From positions 1 to 64,000 of the forward strand of contig CAXARI010000011.1 of assembly GCA_963971225.1 (NCBI GenBank): 64,000 bases of DNA. The letters are read 5' to 3'. Each line of letters starts with the position of its first letter. The first letter of the stretch is position 1. Under the pieces are notes generated by a model, which was not told the origin of the DNA, searched no databases, and saw nothing but the letters and a program-made list of their open reading frames with translations. A program made the translations under genes and the position numbers. This DNA comes from Melieria omissa (lineage: Eukaryota > Arthropoda > Insecta > Diptera > Ulidiidae). Below, piece by piece: positions 55,577 through 64,000 of the stretch.

Positions 55577-55863
55577 AAAAAGAAAATAAGCAAAAATATA
55601 TATTTCCTCTCAGGCGCAATAAGTAAAAAAGAAAATAAGCAAAAATATATCTTTCCTCTCGGGCGCAACAAATAAAAAAGAAAATAAGCAAAAATATATA
55701 TTTCCTCTCAGGCGCAATAAATAAAAAAGAAAATAAGCAAAAATATATCTTTCATCTCAGGCGCAATAAATAAAAAAGAAAATAAGCAAAAATATATCTT
55801 TCATCTCAGGCGCAGTAAATAAAAAAGAAAATAAGCAAAAATACACATTTCTTCTCAGGCGCC
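55577..55863 (+). repeat. Leader tandem repeat, 49-bp unit, six copies
   Basis: One unit more than copy 1; the extra unit is of the 'tctttcatctcaggcgca' type with GTAAAT at its end, so it was gained or lost by slippage or unequal exchange after the copies separated. Confidence 0.75.
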
Positions 55864-55891
55864 CTGTGAACCCTAGTAATTCTTTAGTAAT

Positions 55892-57184
55892 ATGGACGAT
55901 ATCCAAAAGGCGCTAACTGAACTCACCGGGGGTCTTAATGCGGTGCTCGAAACACAAAAGCGTTTCGAGAAAAGGTTAGGGGCCTTGACCAACCTGGAGA
56001 CGCGTATCGTCTCCCTAGAAGGCAATGACGCAAATGGGAACGTAAATTCAGTTTTAGGGAGGATAGAGAGTAAATTAGGGACCTTGAATACCCTCGAGTC
56101 ACGTATTGCCGCCCTGGAAGCGAAGCGATCAACGACAACTGACCAATTACCCGGAACCCCTGTTCTTCCTCCTCTATGCGGACCCCGTAATGAAGATGAC
56201 CTGAAGCTTATAAGCCGGTTGCCAGACGCTGTGAAGGAATTACAACCTTTTGATGGGAATCCTGTGCAGTACGTGTCGTGGATCCACAGTGTCGAAAGCA
56301 TCCTTCATGACTACGAGTTAGTGCGAGATAAACCAATTTTTCGTGCTATATTACAGAGCATAAGGCAAAAAATTCGCGGGGAGGCCGACACCGCTCTGGT
56401 GTCTTATAATATCTTCGATGAAGACTGGAATACTATCAAGGAATGTCTATCTCTTCATTATGCGGATAAAAGAGACATCCGGACGCTGGAGCACCAGCTT
56501 AATCAACTCTCTCAGAAAAACTCGAAGCTGGACGAGTTCTACGCCTCAGTGAATCATCAGTTTTCCCTAATTGTGAACAAAATTAAAACCGAGTCCTATA
56601 GCCAAGAAACTGTTTCTGTTTTGATAGATACCTATAGGAATAGGGCACTTGATGTTTTTATAAGAGGGGTAAACGGGGAAGCATCAAAGATGCTCTTCAT
56701 CCGCAAACCGAAATCCTTGCCCGAAGCATATACATCCTGCCTCGAGTTTCAAAATCTGAGTTTCCGTAACACCGTGCTGCACCGACCGCACTCCACCAAT
56801 GTAGTAACTGTGCCCAGGAACGACATGTCTTCCAGACCACCCCTTCCACCCAGAATTCCTCATAGACCCTTCCCAAGAAATCCATTCCATTACAATCGCC
56901 ACTGGTCAAATGATCAGACTCCAAGCAACCGCAACCCATTCTCGGCAGGAGGAAGTCCTCCACCAAGGCCTGGACCTAAGCCAGCCGAAAAAATGGAGGT
57001 GGATAGATCCATACAAACCCGACAAGTTAATTATATGAACCGTCCCCAAGAAGGCGGGCAGCCCAACAAAAAGCAGCGGATCTTTCACCTAACAAATGAT
57101 AGCGAGGAGTCGTCGAAGGACCATGGGGATGGCCACGAAGAAATAAATTTTACAACAAACGCCTCAGTAGCGTACCTTACTTAG
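55892..57184 (+). CDS. gag: Gag polyprotein, copy 2
   Basis: 430 residues, same translation as copy 1: N-terminal coiled coil with internal duplication, capsid-like region, Pro/Arg/Asn-rich tail, no zinc knuckle. Confidence 0.9.
   Translation: MDDIQKALTELTGGLNAVLETQKRFEKRLGALTNLETRIVSLEGNDANGNVNSVLGRIESKLGTLNTLESRIAALEAKRSTTTDQLPGTPVLPPLCGPRNEDDLKLISRLPDAVKELQPFDGNPVQYVSWIHSVESILHDYELVRDKPIFRAILQSIRQKIRGEADTALVSYNIFDEDWNTIKECLSLHYADKRDIRTLEHQLNQLSQKNSKLDEFYASVNHQFSLIVNKIKTESYSQETVSVLIDTYRNRALDVFIRGVNGEASKMLFIRKPKSLPEAYTSCLEFQNLSFRNTVLHRPHSTNVVTVPRNDMSSRPPLPPRIPHRPFPRNPFHYNRHWSNDQTPSNRNPFSAGGSPPPRPGPKPAEKMEVDRSIQTRQVNYMNRPQEGGQPNKKQRIFHLTNDSEESSKDHGDGHEEINFTTNASVAYLT
57145..57151 (+). promoter_or_regulatory. 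-1 frameshift site, copy 2
   Basis: A AAT TTT in gag frame, 31 bases before the gag stop. Confidence 0.85.
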
Positions 57185-60100
57185 AGTACGTGACTGCTGA
57201 AGGTAAGGTCTTGAAGTTTCTCATAGACACTGGGGCAAATAAGAACTTTGTCAGTCCGTCAGTTAATAAGCATAACCATCCGGTAATTAAACCCTTTAAC
57301 GTTCATTCCGCCGCAGGCAATATAGAAATCCGCCAGAAGGTCTGTGGAAAATTCTTTCAAAATTTAGGTATACACTCCATTCTAACGTTCTACGTCCTTC
57401 CCGGCCTAAAGACCTTCGATGGTATAATCGGTGACGATTCCTTAAGGGAATTGGAAGCCATCATCGATCGCAAGGCTAATGTCCTCATTTTAAAACCAGA
57501 CGTAAGAATCCCCTTGAAGGCTCAGTGTTCAGAAAATGTAAACATAACCATCGGTGAAGAAGTCTCAAGTCTGGCAAGAACGAAACTAGCTGAGATAGTC
57601 CGTACCCGCAAATCACTGTTTGGCCCGATTTCCGACAGCGAACTCGCCAAAACCTCGGTCAGGGCTGAGATAAGGACCACAACAAGCGAGCCGGTCTACA
57701 CTAAAAGCTACCCCTACCCTAGTTGCATGCGTAGCGAAGTGGATAGACAAATTAACGAGCTGTTATCTGAAGGAATTATACGACCTTCCAAAAGCCCGTA
57801 CAATTCGCCACTCTGGATAGTGCCGAAGAAGCCCAAGCCGAACGGCGAAAAGCAGTACCGAGTCGTCATTGACTACAAAAGGCTAAACGCGGTCACAATA
57901 GCCGACACCTATCCGATACCCGACATCAACAGCACTCTGGCTAGCCTTGGGAATGCCCGATTCTTCACAACTTTGGACCTGACCTCTGGATTCCACCAGA
58001 TACCGATGAAGGCGTCTGATGTACAAAAGACCGCGTTCTCGACTATGAACGGAAAATTCGAGTTTCTCAGACTACCGTTCGGGTTGAAGAACGCTCCATC
58101 AATATTCCAGCGAATGATAGACGATGTATTAAAAGAATACATTGGGAGGATTTGCTACGTATACATCGACGATATAATTGTATACGGCAGCAATGAGGAT
58201 GAACACATTCGGAACATCGAGGTAATCCTCAACCGTCTTTCTGATGCCAATCTCAAAGTGAACCTAGACAAGACTCACTTTATGAAGTCTGAAGTGGAGT
58301 TCCTGGGATATATCGTGGGGGCAAGTGGAATCAAGGCAGACCCAAAAAAGGTTCACGCGATCAACAACATCTTACCGCCAACGAACCTAAAGGATTTGAA
58401 AAGCTTCCTGGGAATGACTTCCTATTATAGGAAGTTCATCCGTGATTACGCAAGAGTAGCGAAGCCACTAACGAATCTCACCAGGGGCGAACTTGCACGG
58501 GTTAAGGCTAACGCCTCAAGGAAGGTGCCAATTGAGCTTGACGAGGCTGCTCTTCGGGCTTTTACCAATCTGAAGGAATTACTGACGTCATCCGAAGTGC
58601 TAGCCTTTCCCGACTTCAACAAACCCTTTAACCTAACCACTGACGCTTCTAACGTGGCAATAGGCGCCGTCTTGTCCCAAGAGCAGGATAATCTGGATAA
58701 ACCGATTGCCTACGTCTCCAGGTCCTTAAACAAAACGGAGGAAGCGTACGCAGCTAACGAAAAGGAAATGTTAGCTATAGTGTGGGCATTGGATAGCCTT
58801 CGTTCGTATCTTTATGGAGCAAAAAAGGTCAACATCTTCACAGACCACCAGCCGCTAACGTTTGCCTTGGGTAATAGGAATTACAACGCGAAGCTAAAAC
58901 GGTGGAAAGCGCGAATCGAGGAATACAACCACCAATTAATTTACAAGCCAGGTAAATCTAATGTGGTTGCTGACGCTCTTTCCCGGCTGAAAACCCAGAT
59001 TAACCATTTACCCAGCTCGCCGCATGTAAGCCAAGCTCCAAGCGAGTCGAGCACTCTAACAGCGAGTGAAGGACAAGCTCCAAGCGAGTCGAGCACTCTA
59101 ACAGCGAGTGAAGGACAAGCTTCAAGCGAATCAGGCACTCTAACAGCAAGTGAGGGACGACCAATGGAAACGACTATGACTGCCGACGAACATGGTTCCA
59201 CTACGATCACCGCGGACGAAGACGACACATGCAACGAGACAGTCCATAGCGCAGAACAGGACAATACTGATTTAATCCCACATGTGGAGGTTCCCCTCAA
59301 TGTATTCCGCAATCAGATTGTAATTCGAATTGGAAAAGAATTGCTCTCTTATCTTCAGCCCCACCCCGGATTCCAACGCTATTTTGTGACGGTTCCCGTA
59401 ATAACTGAAGAAATTCTTGTAAGAATCCTGAAAGAGAGGCTCCGCCCAAGAATAGTTAATGGAATTAAAATTCCAGAAGAATATTTAGGGTTATTACAGA
59501 GAATTTATTTAGGGCATTTCAGTTATTACAAGATAAGAGTCACGCAAAGACTAGTGGAGGACGTAACGGTCGACGAGCGCAAATGCGCAATAATAGAGGC
59601 AGAACATAAGAGAGCACACAGGAATGCGAAAGAAAACAGGGAACAGATACTTGAATCCTACTACTTCCCCCGAATGAGCAGCCTGATTAGAAAATACACC
59701 AAAAATTGCGAAACATGTAACGCTAACAAGTATGACCGCCATCCTCATATTCCCTCTTTACAACCCACGCCCATCCCTAATTACCCGTGTGAAATTCTGC
59801 ACATGGACATAGTGGAAATACAGAATGAAAAATTCATCAGCTGTCTGGATAAATTCTCCAAGTTTGGAAAACTTTTCCGTGTAAAAAATCGATCTGCCCT
59901 ACACCTAAGGAATAAAATCATAAAAGCCCTACACTATTTCACAATACCAAAAGTCCTTGTCACCGATAATGAAACGGGATTCCTCAGCCCCATAATCCTG
60001 AACCTCATCAGGTCACTGAATGTTAAACTCTATAGGACCCCAATACACAAAAGTGAGGTTAATGGACAGGTGGAAAGATTCCACTCAACTATTTTAGAAA

Positions 60101-60588
60101 TCTACCGTTGCCTCAAGAGAGAGTACGCGGACCTGAACACGAAGGAGCTGGTGGAAATTGCCGTCGACAGATACAATAATACCATACATTCCGTAACACG
60201 TAAAAAACCTAATGACATTTTTTTTAACAGGACACAGAGAATAAATTACCAGAACATAGTCGACTTTAGGGCAGTCGTCAACGAGAATTTGAAAGGGCTC
60301 ATAGAAAGGAACCAAAAGTTACAAAATCTCCGCCGAAACGCGAAAAGGGCGACGCCAAAAACTTATAAAAAAGGGGAAATTATCTACACCGCCGTTAAAG
60401 GCATAAAACCGAAAGCAAAACCACTATTTAGGAGGGATGTAGTAGCTAGAAACAACAAAGTTACGGTAGTAACTCGGGAAGGAAGGAGAGTCCACAAGAG
60501 CCACATTAAAAACATAGACCAAGCAACCAAAAATTCCAAAGGTAACAGAAGCAGTCAGGGCAACAGGGGGGGTTCACAGGAAAAATAA
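57151..60588 (+). CDS. pol: Pol polyprotein, copy 2
   Basis: 1,145 codons from the frameshift, with protease DTG, RT YIDD, RNase H and integrase HHCC/DDE all present. Only difference from copy 1: Ser instead of Ile at residue 392 (codon 58324-58326), in the segment after the RT active site where related enzymes usually have a small or acidic residue before Gly. Copy 2 therefore looks like the ancestral form. Confidence 0.95.
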   Translation, partial: YNKRLSSVPYLEYVTAEGKVLKFLIDTGANKNFVSPSVNKHNHPVIKPFNVHSAAGNIEIRQKVCGKFFQNLGIHSILTFYVLPGLKTFDGIIGDDSLRELEAIIDRKANVLILKPDVRIPLKAQCSENVNITIGEEVSSLARTKLAEIVRTRKSLFGPISDSELAKTSVRAEIRTTTSEPVYTKSYPYPSCMRSEVDRQINELLSEGIIRPSKSPYNSPLWIVPKKPKPNGEKQYRVVIDYKRLNAVTIADTYPIPDINSTLASLGNARFFTTLDLTSGFHQIPMKASDVQKTAFSTMNGKFEFLRLPFGLKNAPSIFQRMIDDVLKEYIGRICYVYIDDIIVYGSNEDEHIRNIEVILNRLSDANLKVNLDKTHFMKSEVEFLGYIVGASGIKADPKKVHAINNILPPTNLKDLKSFLGMTSYYRKFIRDYARVAKPLTNLTRGELARVKANASRKVPIELDEAALRAFTNLKELLTSSEVLAFPDFNKPFNLTTDASNVAIGAVLSQEQDNLDKPIAYVSRSLNKTEEAYAANEKEMLAIVWALDSLRSYLYGAKKVNIFTDHQPLTFALGNRNYNAKLKRWKARIEEYNHQLIYKPGKSNVVADALSRLKTQINHLPSSPHVSQAPSESSTLTASEGQAPSESSTLTASEGQASSESGTLTASEGRPMETTMTADEHGSTTITADEDDTCNETVHSAEQDNTDLIPHVEVPLNVFRNQIVIRIGKELLSYLQPHPGFQRYFVTVPVITEEILVRILKERLRPRIVNGIKIPEEYLGLLQRIYLGHFSYYKIRVTQRLVEDVTVDERKCAIIEAEHKRAHRNAKENREQILESYYFPRMSSLIRKYTKNCETCNANKYDRHPHIPSLQPTPIPNYPCEILHMDIVEIQNEKFISCLDKFSKFGKLFRVKNRSALHLRNKIIKALHYFTIPKVLVTDNETGFLSPIILNLIRSLNVKLYRTPIHKSEVNGQVERFHSTILEIYRCLKREYADLNTKELVEIAVDRYNNTIHSVTRKKPNDIFFNRTQRINYQNIVDFRAVVNENLKGLIERNQKLQNLRRNAKRATPKTYKKGEIIYTAVKGIKPKAKPLFRRDVVARNNKVTVVTREGRRVHKSHIKNIDQATKNSKGNRSSQGNRGGSQEK

Positions 60589-61190
60589 ATAAAAAAAAAA
60601 AAAGAGAGGAAAAAACACAAAAGACAAATAAAGGAAAAAAACACAAATGAAAAACACGAAGAGAGGAAAAAACACAAAAGACAAATAAAGGAAAAAAACA
60701 CAAATGAAAAACACGAAGAGAGGAAAGAACACAAAAGACAAATAAAAAAAAAAAAAAAAAAAAAAACACAAATAAAAAACACGAAGAGAGGAAAAAACAC
60801 CAAACATAAAAAGCAAAAAACACAAGTAAAAGACACAAAGAAAACAAGAGAAACGAATTGGCCCGAAGAAGCAACAGAGAAAAGAAAAAACACACTATTC
60901 AAAAAAAAAAAAAAGAGGAAAAAATACATAAAGCCCAAATTAACAAAAACGGAAAAACACATTTTACCAATAAAAATAAAGGATAAATGTAATATAATAT
61001 ATATAATACAATACATCTACTAGCAGAAAAATTTTGATTGATTTCTAAATTAGCCTTAAGAATCCTTATGTAAACAATTGTCAATTTACCCTTAAGAGTA
61101 TGATAATAACAAACAGAATTAATGGTAATGGTCTAGTAGTAGTAACAGTAATAGAAATTCAACTCTGTAATCAATAAATCAATAAAGATG

Positions 61191-61234
<44 letters not shown>

Positions 61235-61479
61235 AATAAATAAAAAAAAATATATATATATATATATATTAGCATATATTAGCATATATTAGCAATTACG
61301 GAAAATTACAACCTAGAAGCCACTACATAATATTCACATTGAACAGAAATCAATCAAAATAGCAAAAGAAATTGCATACGAATAATTAAATGAGATGTCC
61401 TAGAACAAGGAAGAAGTCCACTCAAATGAATGGAACAATTTTTAGCAAGTAAGAATAAAATAGATACAACATGTTTCAG
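60589..61479 (+). other. pol-env spacer, copy 2
   Basis: Same A-rich spacer as copy 1 with the 57-bp purine repeat, long A-run, TA repeat and 3' splice site TTTCAG ending at 61479. Same length, which is notable for such homopolymer-rich DNA. Confidence 0.75.
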
Positions 61480-62950
61480 AATGATTACGATGGCTATGAC
61501 GACGGTACGCGGCCTACACGTGTTCGAGTATAAGTCTCCAATCGTCACCATGAAGGAGGGCAACGCTCGGATTCTGAATGGGAATTTCAACCTGGTGCAC
61601 GTCATGGACATACAACAATACGAAGAGTTGGTGGGAGAAATAAAAGAAGCTGTCAAAGATGTTGAAGTGACCGAAAGGAAGGACATCATTCTCTTCTACG
61701 TCAACGAGGTAGAAAAGGGGCTACGTGAGCTAAGGGGAAAGAAGCAAAGATCGGGGCGTTCCATCAACTGGATAGGATCCGCCTGGAAATGGGTCTCCGG
61801 CTCCCCGGACGCCACTGATTGGGACAAAATCCTTAAGAGCGAGGAAGAAATAGTTGAAAATAATAACCAGCAATACAAAATTAACAAAAGACTCTTTAAC
61901 GTCACTAACCAAGCAATAGAAAAGTACAACCAGCTAGCCAATCTGTTTTACAATGACGTCAGCGGCAAAGCTTCGGAAAGGTTCGAGCAGATCCTGCTGG
62001 AAAAAACCAAGATCGTAAAAGAAAAGGTACACGAAATAGTCCGAGCATGCCAGATGGCAAGGAAAGGCATCGTCAACACCAACCTACTGGACGATGAGGA
62101 AATCAATGCGGTTTTGTCTGAAATTGAGACCTTGCCCTACGACAACGAAATAGAAGCCCTGGAGTACGCAACACCTTCAATCCTCGTAAAACCATCGACG
62201 CTGCTATATGTAATATCCTTGCCGAAAGTACACACCGATTCGTACAATCACCTGTTAATACGTCCAGCGGCAATAAATGGGAAACAGGTCGACATTTATT
62301 ATACAGACATGGTTGTTAATCAGAAAGAATCGTTCGCAATCTCTGGTCAATGTATGCGGATGAGAAACACAACCATATGCAACCAATCCGCACTCGTCAA
62401 ACTGGCTGACGACGATTGCGTGTCAAACCTCCTGAGGGGAGAAGACGCTGAATGCTCCCTTAGGTCAAACACCGAAGAAATTGTAGAACTAATAAAGGAA
62501 GACACACTGTTTCTCAGCAACTTTTTTGGCCCCGTCACGTCGGGAAACTACTCGAGAAATCTTAACGGAACCTACATCATCCAGATCCAGAACGAGTCGG
62601 TGCTAATAAAGGACAAGCTCTTTTCAACCCGATCGTATGTGAAAACTCAAATAATGCCCCCGATCCTCTCAAATATCACGAAAAGTATCCCCAAGATAGA
62701 CGTAAGCTATTTGCACCAGCTAAGCCTGAAGAACATCGACAGACTCCAGGATCTGCAGGTTAAATCAAATGTTTCATTAGCCACCGACATAATTATCGTC
62801 ACTATAATAATTCTTTGCTCGCTGATAATATGGAAATATCTTACGAGGAATCTCCACATCCCTCGCATATACCCCATAATCGAGCACACGGCATCCCCCG
62901 CTAAACCACCACGCCTAACATCACTTAATCTGCGGGACGCAGATATTTGA
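61480..62950 (+). CDS. env: Envelope fusion glycoprotein, main exon, copy 2
   Basis: Same translation as copy 1: furin-like RGKKQR, fusion-peptide-like segment, heptad region, Cys-rich region, C-terminal membrane span. Intact and probably still able to be expressed if the promoter works. Confidence 0.88.
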
Positions 62951-62959
62951 AGGGGGAGG
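62948..62959 (+). promoter_or_regulatory. Polypurine tract, copy 2
   Basis: TGAAGGGGGAGG immediately before the 3' LTR, overlapping the env stop. Confidence 0.9.

Positions 62960-64000
<1,041 letters not shown>

Overview
This is eukaryotic, repeat-only DNA, most likely insect heterochromatin and probably from a drosophilid-like fly. The clade rests on two full-length envelope-bearing gypsy-group (errantivirus-like) elements primed by tRNA-Lys, a group best known from Diptera; the species is not identifiable from the sequence. No host gene is visible. About 22 kb, roughly 35% of the window, is almost pure (AAT)n/(ATT)n trinucleotide microsatellite. Everything else is transposable-element sequence lodged inside it.

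Layout. (1) 1-21741, array A: seven complete and one partial copies of a 1,674-bp unit, separated by uninterrupted (TTA)n tracts of 268 to 536 repeats. Each unit begins TC, ends CTAG after a hairpin, and sits exactly between A and T of the TTA repeat, as a non-autonomous Helitron would. (2) 21742-30702, element 1: a complete gypsy-group provirus (359-bp LTR, tRNA-Lys primer site, structured leader, gag, pol in the -1 frame, env made by splicing, polypurine tract, 360-bp LTR). (3) 30703-54310, array B: twelve 5'-truncated copies of the 3' end of a restriction-like-endonuclease non-LTR retrotransposon (R2/R4/Dong type), spaced by (AAT)n tracts of 104 to 599 repeats. (4) 54311-63319, element 2: a second provirus differing from element 1 at only about five places, with a perfect 4-bp ATAA target duplication in the AAT tract. 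(5) 63320-64000: more (AAT)n.

How the parts relate. Three unrelated transposon classes all use the same trinucleotide as landing site, and the units then amplified together with their microsatellite. Array A has the microsatellite as (TTA)n and array B as (AAT)n, the opposite strand; the switch occurs exactly at element 1, which has TTAT on its left and ATAA on its right instead of a target duplication. Both proviruses share the same 5'-versus-3' LTR differences while being almost identical to each other. The simplest reading is that the copies arose by duplication or ectopic recombination of an older insertion, and that such an exchange joined the two arrays, unless the join is an assembly error.

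Less expected features of the provirus are a leader with four hairpins whose stems covary around a conserved UACG-capped core, a 49-bp repeat array that differs in copy number between copies, a seven-codon upstream reading frame that becomes the env signal-peptide exon after splicing, and a classical A AAT TTT -1 frameshift site. All reading frames are intact in both copies.
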